64,000 nucleotides of DNA from Pseudomonas syringae KCTC 12500 (GTDB taxonomy: Bacteria > Pseudomonadota > Gammaproteobacteria > Pseudomonadales > Pseudomonadaceae). Where the stretch lies: assembly GCF_000507185.2 (NCBI RefSeq), contig NZ_AYTM02000002.1, positions 1 to 64,000 on the forward strand. The letters are read 5' to 3'. The notes under the pieces are model-generated. The model had not been told where the DNA came from. It saw nothing but the letters and a program-made list of their open reading frames with translations, and did not search any database. Positions 20,484-29,263 of the stretch are shown piece by piece (position 1 is the stretch's first letter; each line of letters starts with the position of its first letter). The translations under genes were made by a program, and so were the position numbers.

Positions 20484-20594
20484 TGTTGTTCTCCAGATCC
20501 GGTACTCGAATGCTCTCATTCAAAACCGTGCTTTCCGCCTGTCGATCGCACAATGATCCGTCGCCATTCTCGGGCGTTTGAACAAAACCCGGCT

Positions 20595-21686
20595 TCAGGT
20601 CTGGCGAGTGATCATCTGCGCCCCCAGGTACAGCCGCAGCAGGTCGTCGGTCTTGTAGGGATCGCAGCCCGTCAACTCGCCAATCTTCTCCAGCCGGTAG
20701 CGCAGGCTGTTGCGATGGATACCCAGCGCTTCGGCGCAGGCCTGACTTTCGCCGCTGTACTCGAACCATTTGCACAAGGTGTCGAGCAGTTGAGTATGCG
20801 TGTGCAGACGCTCCAACGGCTCGGCGACGTGTTCCGCCAGCCAGTCATGCCGGTAGCGCCAGAAGAGCACCGGCAACCGATACGCTTCAAGACGCAGCAG
20901 ACGCTGCGCCGGCCTTGCCTGGCTGGCGTAGTCGAGCAGATCCCGCGCTGCGGCGCAGGCCTGGCGCAGGGTGGGCAGGTCTGCCGATTGCGCCACGGTG
21001 GCCATACGCTGCACTGGCCAGTGGTGTTCATCGAACTGCTTGAGCAGCAGCGCATCGTCACGCTCCTTGCCCGTCGCGCGGCACCAGTACAGCAAGGTGG
21101 GCTCGCGCAGCACGCACCAGCTGTCGGCGTAGCGCGTGCCAAGCCATTTGGCAGCCTGGCTGGCAGCCAGCCCCTCCTCGCCAAACTGCAGCAGCACCAC
21201 CTGACGCGCCAGGTGCGGCTGCAAACCCAGCTGGCGCGCTTCATCCACCAGGCTGTCGGGACACTCCGGCAACAGCAGGCGAGCCAGCAGGTCTTCGCTG
21301 CGCTGCGCCCGCCATTGAAGATCAGCCTGCTGACGACGCTGTTCCATGAGCATCTCGGCAGTCATCTTCACCAATTCGCCATACACCCGCACCTCATCCG
21401 GCTCGCCAGTGATACCGAGCACGCCCACCAGTTGATGGTCGAGCATCAGCGGCAGGTTGACGCCGGGCTTGACACCCCCGAGTTGCGACGCCGCCAGGGA
21501 ATCGATTTCCACCACCTGCCGGTTGGCCAGCACTCGCTGCGCGCCTTCATGACGGGTACACAATCGCTCGGCATCACCGCTGCCGATGATGATGCCCAGG
21601 TAGTCCATGACATTGACGTTGTACGGCAGGATGGCCATGGCCCGGTCGACGATGTCCTGAGCCAGCGCTCGATCAAGGGCGAACAT
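20595..21686 (-). CDS. cdaR: Sugar diacid regulator (CdaR family)
   Basis: 363 residues. The N-terminal sugar-diacid recognition domain (ALAQDIVDRAMAILPYNVNVMDYLGIIIGSGDAERL...HEGAQRVL) is followed by a PucR-type C-terminal helix-turn-helix (ACAEALGIHRNSLRYRLEKIGELTG). CdaR proteins activate genes for glucarate, galactarate and glycerate use. It is transcribed toward glycerate kinase across 111 bp on the same strand, consistent with a small regulon. Confidence 0.92.
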   Translation of the reverse strand: MFALDRALAQDIVDRAMAILPYNVNVMDYLGIIIGSGDAERLCTRHEGAQRVLANRQVVEIDSLAASQLGGVKPGVNLPLMLDHQLVGVLGITGEPDEVRVYGELVKMTAEMLMEQRRQQADLQWRAQRSEDLLARLLLPECPDSLVDEARQLGLQPHLARQVVLLQFGEEGLAASQAAKWLGTRYADSWCVLREPTLLYWCRATGKERDDALLLKQFDEHHWPVQRMATVAQSADLPTLRQACAAARDLLDYASQARPAQRLLRLEAYRLPVLFWRYRHDWLAEHVAEPLERLHTHTQLLDTLCKWFEYSGESQACAEALGIHRNSLRYRLEKIGELTGCDPYKTDDLLRLYLGAQMITRQT

Positions 21687-21856
21687 GAACGACTCCTGAC
21701 GCGTGGCGAGGCTTGCAATGGTTGGGCATATGGATACATTTTGTTGAAGTTATAGAACGCCCGAGTGTGCCTGAAAGTAGGCACGGGCGCGACGTACATG
21801 GCAGAGTGCCCGCGTCGACCTTTTGAACCCTCGAATATGTGTGCACAGGCCCCCTT

Positions 21857-23008
21857 TTGATCAAATTCCGACTCGCCAGCCTGCTGTCGCTGCTGACCCT
21901 GCAAGCCTGCACGTCAATGGCAGAAAGCGAAGAGCCAAAGCAACGCTTTGAAGACTACCGTCAGCAGACCCTCGAGCTGATCCGCAACCAGCGCAACTTC
22001 CAGACCGCCGACCACCAGGCCGAACTGGACTGGAACGCGCCGCGCCAGTGGACCCCGAGCGGGACACCCAAGGGCGGCGTGCTGCTGGTGCACGGCCTGG
22101 GGGATTCGGCGTGGTCGTTTCATGACGTGGCACAGACGCTCGCCGCTCAGGGCTATCTGGTCCGAACCGTGCTGTTGCCGGGGCATGGCACCAAGCCCGA
22201 AGACATGCTCGACGTGCGCCTCGAACAGTGGCAGCAAGTGGTGCGCGAACAGGCGCAGTTGCTCGGTCGCGAAGTGCCGAAGGTTTATCTGGGCGGTTTT
22301 TCGACCGGCGCCAATCTGGTCCTCGATTACGCCTATGGTCATGACGAAATCGCCGGTCTGCTCTTGTTCTCGCCGGCATTTCGCTCCAACAGCGGCTATG
22401 CCTGGCTGACCCCGTGGATCGGCTGGGCACGACCCTGGCTTGCCGCGCCGAACGAAGGCCTGCGCCCAATGCAGACGCCGGTTCGTTACATGAACATGCC
22501 CACCAATGGTTTTGCCCAGTTCTATCGCAGCAGCGCGCTGGCCCAGGACCGTTTGCATCAGCGGCGCTATGACAAGCCGGTGTTCATCGCCATCGCCGAG
22601 CACGACTCGGTACTCGACACTGATTACGTGCTGGATAATTTCAGCCAGCGCTTCAGTAATCCCGCCAGTCGGCTGATCTGGTACGGCGACCTGCCCGCCC
22701 GGGCTGCCAATACGCCACGCGTCGAGGCGCGCAAGGACTACCTGCCGGAATACCGCATCAGCCGCTTCTCACACATGGGCCTGCTTTTTTCAGCGGACAA
22801 TCCGCTTTACGGCCTATCGGGCAGCCAGCGTATCTGCTGGAACGGCCAGAGCACACCGGACACCGCCAAATGCATGGCGGGCGAGCCGGTGTGGTATTCG
22901 GACTGGGGCTACACCGAGCCGGGCAAGATCCATGCGCGGCTGACCTTCAACCCGTATTTCGAGTGGCAGACACACGTGATGCTCGGCGTGCTGAACGCAA
23001 CGCCGTAG
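21857..23008 (+). CDS. Lipoprotein with alpha/beta hydrolase (lysophospholipase-like) domain
   Basis: 383 residues if started at the TTG at 21857, which gives a standard lipoprotein signal (IKFRLASLLSLLTLQAC, lipobox LQAC); a GTG at 21839 is an alternative. The hydrolase core has GVLLVHGLGDSAWSF, the nucleophile elbow GGFSTG, an acid in AEHDSVLDTDYV and a catalytic His in SHMGLLFSADN. A serine lipase/esterase of the envelope is the likely role; the substrate is unknown. Its 3' end is followed at once by the REP array. Confidence 0.85.
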   Translation: MIKFRLASLLSLLTLQACTSMAESEEPKQRFEDYRQQTLELIRNQRNFQTADHQAELDWNAPRQWTPSGTPKGGVLLVHGLGDSAWSFHDVAQTLAAQGYLVRTVLLPGHGTKPEDMLDVRLEQWQQVVREQAQLLGREVPKVYLGGFSTGANLVLDYAYGHDEIAGLLLFSPAFRSNSGYAWLTPWIGWARPWLAAPNEGLRPMQTPVRYMNMPTNGFAQFYRSSALAQDRLHQRRYDKPVFIAIAEHDSVLDTDYVLDNFSQRFSNPASRLIWYGDLPARAANTPRVEARKDYLPEYRISRFSHMGLLFSADNPLYGLSGSQRICWNGQSTPDTAKCMAGEPVWYSDWGYTEPGKIHARLTFNPYFEWQTHVMLGVLNATP

Positions 23009-23056
23009 TACGCAACCGCCGCCCTTGTATTGTTGATACCGGGGGCCACGCCTATT

Positions 23057-23554
23057 TAGGAGCGAACTTGTTCGCGAAGGCGTTGTTTTGAGCGCCGAAT
23101 CTTTTGCGGCTGTACGGCCCCTTTCGCGAACAAGTTCGCTCCTACATTTTTGCCGTACGCTCAAGCATGGGGATTTTTGTAGGAGCGAACTTGTTCGCGA
23201 AGGCGTTGCTTTGAACGCCAAATCTTCTGCGGCTGTACGGGCCCTTTCGCGAACACGTTCGCTCCTGCATTTCTGCCATACGCTTGAGCATGGGGTGCTT
23301 TTGTAGGAGCGAACTTGTTCGCGAAGGCGTTGCTTTGAACGCCAAATCTTCTGCGGCTGTACGGGCCCTTTCGCGAACACGTTCGCTCCTGCATTTCTGC
23401 CATACGCTTGAGCATGGGGTGCTTTTGTAGGAGCGAACTTGTTCGCGAAGGCGGTGTTTTGAACACCAAATCTTCTGCGGCTGTACGGCCCTTTCGCGAA
23501 CACGTTCGCTCCTGCATTTTGCCGTACGCTCAAGCATGGGGGCTTTTGTAGGAG
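23057..23554. repeat. Tandem REP array, part 1 (left of the IS element)
   Basis: REP units TAGGAGCGAACTTGTTCGCGAA start at 23057, 23180, 23304, 23428 and 23549 (the last cut by the IS after TAGGAG). Each is followed about 60 bp later by an inverted copy, so the tandem unit is a REP pair with a period of 121-124 bp. The spacers (for example GAACGCCAAATCTTCTGCGG and CCATACGCTTGAGCATGGGG) repeat too. The first inverted copy has the standard sequence; the later ones in this part read GCAGGAGCGAACGTG instead of GTAGGAGCGAACTTG when seen from their own strand. Sits after a gene end, as REPs usually do. Confidence 0.92.
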
Positions 23555-23577
23555 ATTCTATGGTTTTGGGAAAGCCC

Positions 23578-24604
23578 TCAAGCCACTTTTGTTTGATATT
23601 CGCTCTGGTTCTTTAACAGAGCGAAGACTACTCGAGCCAACTTTCGGGAGAGCATGACCAGCGCTTGAGTTGTACTAAAGCCACGCTTTCTCTGCTCTTC
23701 ATAAAAAGGCTTCCAGGCCGGCGTACGGCTCCCGGACATAGCCGCGAGTTGTACTAAAGCCACGCTTTCTCTGCTCTTCATAAAAAGGCTTCCAGGCCGG
23801 CGTACGGCTCCCGGACATAGCCGCGTTGTGCAGCAACCGTCGGGCTTCTGGATCGCCGCGTTTGGTCAATCGACGAGGTCCATCACTTTGCCCTGATTTG
23901 GATACTCTCAGGTCCAGCCCAAGAAACGCGATAAAGGCGTTCGCTCCGCTGAACTCGCCTCGCTGAAAAGAAGTGACCAAGCGAGCTGCAGTCAGAAAGC
24001 CGATCCCTTCTACTTTCATACAGCGGTTGACCTGCCTCATCAGCCCGGCTTCCTGCAGTACATCGCGAATCTTCTTTTCAACGAGCGCCTCAAATCGTTT
24101 CATCGAGTTGACCTGATTGGCGAACGCTGTTCTCAGAAAAGGCTCGTTGGTCCAGCTTTGTACCAGGCCAGTACGAGCCTGAACCAAGGCTGCACGACGT
24201 CGGAACAGGCTCAGAAGCTGCCGATAAAGCGGGCTCGCAGGTATCCAGGGCCGCAACTCATCAAGCTCGTTTTTCAGGTATCGGGCCAACAAACGAGCAT
24301 CTTGGGCATCGGTTTTGGCGCGTATGTTGACGCCTTTACGGTAATGACTGAGCTGATAGCCATCCACCATATAAACGTCACAGCCTGCTTCGTGGGCCGC
24401 ATCCGCGAACAGGACGTGATAGACGTTAGTGGCTTCGATGGCGATGGCGCAGCTGCTCGCCAAGGCCTTCAGCCATTGGGTGATGGCGACTTTGGTATTG
24501 GGGATTGCCTCAAGTCGATCATATTGATCGTGGTAGATCACCAGCTCATTCTTGGCGACATCTACACCGATGATCGGTTTTTCCAGAGTAACCCGCATTG
24601 CCAT
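23578..24604 (-). pseudogene. IS110-family DEDD transposase, broken by a 79-bp tandem duplication
   Basis: From the ATG at 24604 the RuvC-like catalytic set is intact: Asp15 (IGVDVAKNEL), Glu57 (AIAIEATNVYH), Asp99 and Asp102 (KTDAQDARLLARY). The C-terminal Tnp domain with the conserved Ser region (LLHNAAMSGSRTPAWKPFYEEQRKRG) follows. Just after it, an exact 79-bp duplication shifts the frame and gives a false end at 23699. Removing one copy leaves 948 bp, a clean 315-residue frame ending NQSEYQTKVA at 23578. Thus all catalytic residues are present but the last about 30 residues are replaced. IS110 transposases work with a bridge RNA to recombine donor and target DNA. Confidence 0.92.
23667..23824. 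repeat. Perfect 79-bp tandem duplication within the transposase gene
   Basis: Copy one 23667-23745 and copy two 23746-23824 both start GAGTTGTACTAAAGCCACGC and end CCCGGACATAGCCGC. The two copies look identical, so the event is recent (or an assembly artefact). 79 is not a multiple of three, which is why the gene is frameshifted. Confidence 0.93.
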
Positions 24605-24630
24605 AACGCCTCCTCGGGGATAAGGTTTAC

Positions 24631-24800
24631 AGACTTGAAGGGGCCACCCAGAGGCGCAGGCTTGTTTCTATCGTAGGTTGTGAGCCTTAAGCATTCTTTA
24701 TCGGCGCTTGGGTGAAAGGAGGAGGGGTGAAATCTCCTACGGGTCTGTACTGCGCGAACAGTCAGAAGCGAACTAAGTCCCTCCTCCTCCCTTCAAGTCT
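24631..24800 (-). ncRNA. Predicted IS110 bridge RNA with REP-matching target guides
   Basis: The region is enclosed by a perfect 12-bp inverted repeat (CCCTTCAAGTCT 24789-24800, AGACTTGAAGGG 24631-24642). Reading the RNA 5' to 3', the first hairpin has a 9-bp stem (24779-24787 with 24718-24726); its loop holds AGTTCGCT (24774-24767), a small CTG/CAG hairpin (24765-24745), then GTAGGAG (24740-24734). These are, respectively, identical to the left half and complementary to the right half of the target GTTCG-CT-CCTAC in the REP, as expected for left and right target guides. The second hairpin has stem CACCCA/TGGGTG plus GCGC/GCGC (24714-24645); its loop has AGAAT and ACAAG, partial matches to the element's joined ends. 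At 170 nt it is close to the known IS621 bridge RNA. Expression is unproven. Confidence 0.8.
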
Positions 24801-24810
24801 TACCATACAA

Positions 24811-25197
24811 GCGAACTTGTTCGCGAAGGCGTTGTTTGAGCGCCGAATCTTCTGCGGCTGTACGGGCCCTTTCGCGAACAAGTTCGCTCCTGCATTTTGC
24901 CGTACGCTCAAGCATGGGGGCTTTTGTAGGAGCGAACTTGTTCGCGAAGGCGGTGCTTTGAACGCCAAATCTTCTGCGGCTGTAAGGGTACTTTCGCGAA
25001 CAAGTTCGCTCCTGCATTTTTGCCGTACGCTTGAGCATGGGGTGCTTTTGTAGGAGCGAACTTGTTCGCGAAGGCGGTGTTTTGAACGCCAAATCTTCTG
25101 CGGCTGTAAGGGTACTTTCGCGAACACGTTAGCTCCTACATTTTTGCCATACGCTCAAGCATGAGAGGCTCTTGTGCGAGCAAACACGTTCGCGACT
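24811..25197. repeat. Tandem REP array, part 2 (right of the IS element)
   Basis: This continues the array of 23057-23554. It starts with the rest of the interrupted REP (GCGAACTTGTTCGCGAAGGCG) and has full units starting at 24927 and 25051 and a decayed one at about 25172 (GTGCGAGCAAACACGTTCGCGAC). Inverted partners lie at about 24870-24893, 24991-25014 and 25115-25138. The period stays 121-124 bp across the IS, which shows that the element landed in a pre-existing array. The last copy overlaps the stop codon of the next gene by a few bases. Confidence 0.92.
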
Positions 25198-25909
25198 ACT
25201 CCAGCGGGACCAGCCGCTCTCGGCTGTTGCTCAGGTGCGTCCACATCGCCGCGCGCGCGGCATCCGGGTCTTTGCGGCGAATGGCGCTGAGCAGTGCTTC
25301 GTGTTCGAGGTTGGCCAGATAGCCCTGATGCGCGAGGTTGTTGCCTGCCCGCTCGCTCGATGCAATGCGGCTGCGCGGAATGACCGCGCTGCCCAGGTGT
25401 TGCATGATCTCCAGAAAATACGGGTTGCCGGTGGCTTCGGCGATCAACATGTGAAAGCGTTTGTCAGCCTCGACACAGCTGTCGTCGTTGGCCAGGAGGT
25501 CCTGATAATCATCCAGCGCCTGACGCATAGCCGCCAGTTGCTCATCGGTACGGCGCACAGCTGCCAGCGCCACCGCCTGGGTTTCCAGGCCGATACGCAG
25601 TTCGATGATATCGCGCACTCTGGAAACGGTCTCGACCTTGAGCCGCAGCCCCGTCTGGTCACTGCGCTCGAGCACGAATGTGCCGATGCCGTGATGGGTC
25701 ACCACCAGCCCGGACGCCTGCAATTTGGAGATCGCTTCACGCACCACAGTTCGACTGACGCCATGCTCGCGAACGATCTGGTTCTCGGACGGCAGCTTCT
25801 GTCCGGGTGCGATCTTGCCGAGCAGAATTCGCTGGCTCAGTTCGGTGACCAGATCAGTGGCCAGGCTGTGCTGACGGCGTTTGGGCGCTGTGCTGGCAGG
25901 CTCTTGCAT
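25196..25909 (-). CDS. GntR/FadR-family regulator, probable glucarate gene regulator
   Basis: 237 residues from the ATG at 25909 (MQEPASTAPKRRQHS); a GTG start at 25951 is possible. The N-terminal winged helix (LVTELSQRILLGKIAPGQKLPSENQIVREHGVSRTVVREAISKLQASGLV) is followed by an FCD ligand domain with metal-type residues (ADKRFHMLIAEATGNPYF and LEHEALLSAIRRKD). It is divergent from gudP-gudD, with a FadR-type palindrome in the gap, so control of glucarate uptake and of itself is likely. Its stop lies at the edge of the REP array. Confidence 0.9.
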   Translation of the reverse strand: MQEPASTAPKRRQHSLATDLVTELSQRILLGKIAPGQKLPSENQIVREHGVSRTVVREAISKLQASGLVVTHHGIGTFVLERSDQTGLRLKVETVSRVRDIIELRIGLETQAVALAAVRRTDEQLAAMRQALDDYQDLLANDDSCVEADKRFHMLIAEATGNPYFLEIMQHLGSAVIPRSRIASSERAGNNLAHQGYLANLEHEALLSAIRRKDPDAARAAMWTHLSNSRERLVPLE

Positions 25910-26347
25910 AATGAATGAATCCTGACTTGTCTGTTTAAGCTGCCGTATCACGGCCGTGGCAGCGCGAATACTGGGCTGGGAGCGGCCAGAAGCCGGGTTT
26001 AACAGCCCTGCGCAGTTGTCTTACTTGTATTACAAGCATTCCCCGCATGTCAAAGCGCCTGTTTCCGCGCATCTTGCCTTCCGTCAGCCATTGCGCTCAA
26101 TGGCACCCACCAAGCCCAGCTAATGCACACAAGCAAAACCCCTGTATTTATTGGTCTAAACTTCAATTCAACACAGTCATATATGCCGGGCACACCTGCA
26201 CAACGGCGAATGCCTCCGGTTTAATAATCGCGCAGATCATCACTGCCAAGGGATTGCACAACGGCTTTTTACTTGTATGATGACCGACAATGCGAAGGAC
26301 ACACTTCGCACATACCCGCATAAAAACAACGAGTGGGAGATTCAACT
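25910..26347. other. Divergent promoter region between the GntR gene and gudP
   Basis: 438 bp with no gene that I can support. It holds one perfect GntR-type palindrome at 26024-26036 and a related half-conserved copy at 26271-26285, one closer to each gene. The region is AT-richer than its neighbours. Confidence 0.6.
26024..26036. promoter_or_regulatory. GntR/FadR-type operator
   Basis: CTTGTA-T-TACAAG is a perfect 13-bp palindrome that contains the FadR-subfamily pattern TTGT-N3-ACAA. It lies 115 bp upstream of the GntR start and between the divergent genes. CTTGTATGATGAC at 26272-26284, just before gudP, shares the left half, suggesting a second weaker site. Confidence 0.7.
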
Positions 26348-27694
26348 GTGAGCACATCCAATTCCAGGATGGCCGACGGCACAGGTTCGGTTCTGAATTC
26401 AGCCGTATCCAAGGTCAAACGTCACGTCCTGCCGCTTTTCGTCATCATGTTCATCGTCAACTACATCGACCGGGTCAACATCGGCTTCGTGCGTTCGCAC
26501 ATGGAGCATGACTTGGGTATCGGCGCTGCAGCCTATGGCCTGGGTGCCGGACTGTTCTTCATCGGCTACGCCCTCTTCGAAGTCCCTTCCAACATCCTGC
26601 TGCAGAAAGTCGGCGCGCGTATCTGGCTGACGCGAATCATGCTCACCTGGGGTATCGTCGCCGCCTGCATGGCCTTCATCCAGACCGAAACCCACTTCTA
26701 CATCCTGCGCTTTCTGCTCGGCGTGGCCGAGGCCGGTTTCTTTCCAGGTGTGATCTACTACTTCACCCGCTGGCTGCCTGGCGTCGAGCGTGGCAAGGCG
26801 ATTGCCATCTTTCTCAGCGGCTCGGCCATCGCCTCGCTGATCTCGGGCCCGTTGTCCGGCCTGCTGTTGCAAATCACCGGTTTCGGCCTGAAAGGCTGGC
26901 AGTGGATGTACTTCATCGAAGGCATGTTCTCGGTCGGCCTGTGCTTCTTCGTCTGGTTCTGGCTGGACTCCAAGCCACACGATGCCAAGTGGCTGACCCG
27001 CGAAGAACAGGATGCGCTGGTCAACGCCATCGATGCCGAACAGGCTGCCCGTGAAGCGGCGACGCCGGTCAAGGCCTCCATCGGCAAGCTGCTCAAGGAC
27101 GGTCAGATCATTCTGTTCTGCCTGATCTACTTCTTCATCCAGCTGACGATTTACGCAGCGACGTTCTGGCTGCCGAGCATTATCCGCAAAATGGGCAGTC
27201 TGACTGACTTCGAAGTCGGCATGTTCAACTCGATTCCGTGGCTGCTGTCGATCATCGGCATGTACGTGTTCGCCACGCTGTCCGCCAAGTGGAAACGTCA
27301 GCAGGCCTGGGTAGCCATTGCGCTACTGATTGCCGCTGCCGGGATGTTCATGTCGACCACCGGCAGCCCGATCTTCGCCTTCGTTGCCATCTGCTTTGCA
27401 GCGCTGGGTTTCAAGTCGGCTTCTTCGTTGTTCTGGCCGATCCCACAGGCCTATCTGGACGCACGGATCGCCGCTGCGGTCATCGCGCTGATCAATTCGG
27501 TGGGCAACCTCGGCGGCTTCGTGGCACCGACCACATTCGGCCTGCTGGAAGAACACACCGGCTCGATCCAGGGCGGACTGTATGGCCTGACCGCCACTTC
27601 GATCATCGCCGCGATCATTGTTTTAGCCGCGCGCAATAACCCCAAGCCTGGCGCGACGCCGGTCGCCGCCATTCAGACGCCGGCAACCCACTGA
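26348..27694 (+). CDS. gudP: MFS hexarate (D-glucarate) permease, GudP-like
   Basis: 448 residues from the GTG at 26348, chosen because GGGAG lies eight bases upstream. About twelve membrane helices are visible, with the anion:cation symporter family motif [21 protein letters not shown] at the first helix and [21 protein letters not shown] after helix 2. Such proteins import glucarate or galactarate with protons. It is followed 64 bp downstream by glucarate dehydratase, which fixes the substrate group with good confidence. Confidence 0.9.
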   Translation: MSTSNSRMADGTGSVLNSAVSKVKRHVLPLFVIMFIVNYIDRVNIGFVRSHMEHDLGIGAAAYGLGAGLFFIGYALFEVPSNILLQKVGARIWLTRIMLTWGIVAACMAFIQTETHFYILRFLLGVAEAGFFPGVIYYFTRWLPGVERGKAIAIFLSGSAIASLISGPLSGLLLQITGFGLKGWQWMYFIEGMFSVGLCFFVWFWLDSKPHDAKWLTREEQDALVNAIDAEQAAREAATPVKASIGKLLKDGQIILFCLIYFFIQLTIYAATFWLPSIIRKMGSLTDFEVGMFNSIPWLLSIIGMYVFATLSAKWKRQQAWVAIALLIAAAGMFMSTTGSPIFAFVAICFAALGFKSASSLFWPIPQAYLDARIAAAVIALINSVGNLGGFVAPTTFGLLEEHTGSIQGGLYGLTATSIIAAIIVLAARNNPKPGATPVAAIQTPATH

Positions 27695-27758
27695 TGCACG
27701 TGCGCAGCCGCTTTTTCATCGGTCATATTTTCAAGGCCTTACGTTTAAAGGACCCGTC

Positions 27759-29111
27759 ATGAACATTCAGCAATCCAATATCACCAGCAAGGCCCCCGTC
27801 ATTACCGAGATGCAGGTTGTGCCCGTAGCGGGCCATGACGACATGCTGCTCAACCTGAGCGGCGCACATGGCCCCTACTTCACCCGCAACGTGATCATTC
27901 TCAAGGACAATGCAGGACATGTCGGTGTGGGCGAAGTGCCTGGCGGCGAGCTGATTCGCCAGACGCTGGAAGACGCGCGATCGCTGGTCGTCGGCAGCAG
28001 CATTGGCACTTACCAGAAGATTCTCAACGAGGCACGCAAGGCGTTTGCCGATCGGGACTCCGGTGGCCGTGGCTTGCAGACGTTCGACCTGCGCATTGCC
28101 ATTCATGCGGTCACCGCGCTGGAGGCGGCGCTCCTCGACCTGCTTGGCCAGCATCTGGAAGTACCGGTTGCGGCGCTGCTGGGCGAAGGTCAGCAGCGCG
28201 ATCAGGTCGAAATGCTCGGTTACCTGTTTTATGTTGGCGACCAGCGCAAGACCGATCTGGCCTACCGCAGCGAACCGGAGGCCGACAACGACTGGTTCCG
28301 TATCCGCCATGAAGAAGCACTGACTCCAGAGGCCGTGGTGCGCCTGGCCGAAGCCGCGCATCAGCGTTACGGCTTTCAGGACTTCAAGCTCAAGGGCGGC
28401 GTGTTGAGCGGCGACCAGGAAATCGAAGCAGTGACGGCGCTCGCCGAACGCTTCCCCGACGCGCGCATTACGCTGGACCCCAATGGTGCCTGGTCGCTCA
28501 AGGAAGCGATCCGCCTGTGCCGCGATCAGCATCATGTGCTGGCCTACGCCGAAGATCCGTGCGGCGCAGAAAACGGTTATTCCGGTCGCGAAGTGATGGC
28601 CGAATTCCGCCGCGCTACCGGACTCAAGACAGCCACCAACATGATCGCCACCGACTGGCGGGAAATGGGTCACGCCATACAGTTGCAGTCAGTGGACATT
28701 CCGCTGGCCGACCCGCACTTCTGGACCATGCAGGGCTCGGTACGGGTGGCGCAGATGTGCAACGAGTGGGGCCTGACCTGGGGCTCGCACTCTAACAACC
28801 ATTTTGATATTTCCCTGGCGATGTTCACCCACGTGGCCGCTGCAGCGCCGGGCACTATCACCGCGATCGATACACACTGGATCTGGCAGGACGGTCAGCG
28901 TCTCACCAAGGCGCCGCTGCAAATCCTCGGTGGCAAGGTCGAGGTTCCGAAGAAACCGGGGCTCGGTGTCGAGCTGGACATGGACCAGTTGGCCAAGGCT
29001 CACGAACTCTATAAAGGCATGGGCCTGGGCGCGCGTAACGACGCCGTGGCCATGCAGTTTCTGATCCCGGACTGGAAATTCAACAACAAGCAGCCTTGTC
29101 TGGTGCGTTGA
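27759..29111 (+). CDS. gudD: Glucarate dehydratase GudD
   Basis: 450 residues, typical of the family. An enolase-superfamily enzyme that converts D-glucarate to 5-keto-4-deoxyglucarate. Visible are the capping start ([31 protein letters not shown]), the KxK base motif in [13 protein letters not shown], metal ligands in [20 protein letters not shown] and ATNMIATDW, and the second base His in [11 protein letters not shown]. An ATG follows GGACC; the gene is probably cotranscribed with gudP and ends at a strong terminator. The downstream aldolase is not in this window. Confidence 0.96.
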   Translation: MNIQQSNITSKAPVITEMQVVPVAGHDDMLLNLSGAHGPYFTRNVIILKDNAGHVGVGEVPGGELIRQTLEDARSLVVGSSIGTYQKILNEARKAFADRDSGGRGLQTFDLRIAIHAVTALEAALLDLLGQHLEVPVAALLGEGQQRDQVEMLGYLFYVGDQRKTDLAYRSEPEADNDWFRIRHEEALTPEAVVRLAEAAHQRYGFQDFKLKGGVLSGDQEIEAVTALAERFPDARITLDPNGAWSLKEAIRLCRDQHHVLAYAEDPCGAENGYSGREVMAEFRRATGLKTATNMIATDWREMGHAIQLQSVDIPLADPHFWTMQGSVRVAQMCNEWGLTWGSHSNNHFDISLAMFTHVAAAAPGTITAIDTHWIWQDGQRLTKAPLQILGGKVEVPKKPGLGVELDMDQLAKAHELYKGMGLGARNDAVAMQFLIPDWKFNNKQPCLVR

Positions 29112-29165
29112 ATCGGTCTGACATTCGCCGTTGACTCGCCGCCTGTTCAACCTCTGGCTGGCACA

Positions 29166-29198
29166 CGGCGCGCAACCCCCTTGCGCGCCGTTTTTTTT
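29166..29198 (+). terminator. Intrinsic terminator of the gud operon
   Basis: CGGCGCGCAA (29166-29175) pairs perfectly with TTGCGCGCCG (29181-29190) across CCCCC, followed by eight T residues. It is 55 bp after the gudD stop. Confidence 0.95.
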
Positions 29199-29263
29199 AA
29201 TCGAATTTGGCTTGCCGAAGCGGCATGCTACTGTCTGGTAATGTCCAGTAACGATTAGACCGC

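Larger units (their letters stand above)
23555..24811 (-). mobile_element. IS110-family insertion sequence inserted in a REP, with flanking CT cores
   Basis: The left flank ends TTTTGTAGGAG and the right flank resumes GCGAACTTGTTCGCG; joined, with the shared AG, they rebuild one REP. Read on the transposase strand, the site is GTTCG-CT-CCTAC and the element is flanked by CT on both sides, the behaviour known for IS110/IS621 recombination at a core dinucleotide. Length is 1257 bp, or 1178 without the internal 79-bp duplication. The transposase-proximal 3' end is short (23 bp) and the 5' end is long (207 bp) and carries the predicted bridge RNA. There are no terminal inverted repeats, as expected for the family. 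Confidence 0.9.

Noticed and set aside
22814..23537. Long minus-strand frames over the REP array (NAGANVFAKGP repeats)
   Set aside because: The peptide repeats are just translated REPs; no start signals or conserved protein.
23057..25197. CRISPR-like array because of regular repeats
   Set aside because: The spacers are themselves repeated, units are inverted pairs of about 122 bp, and no cas genes are near; it is a REP array.
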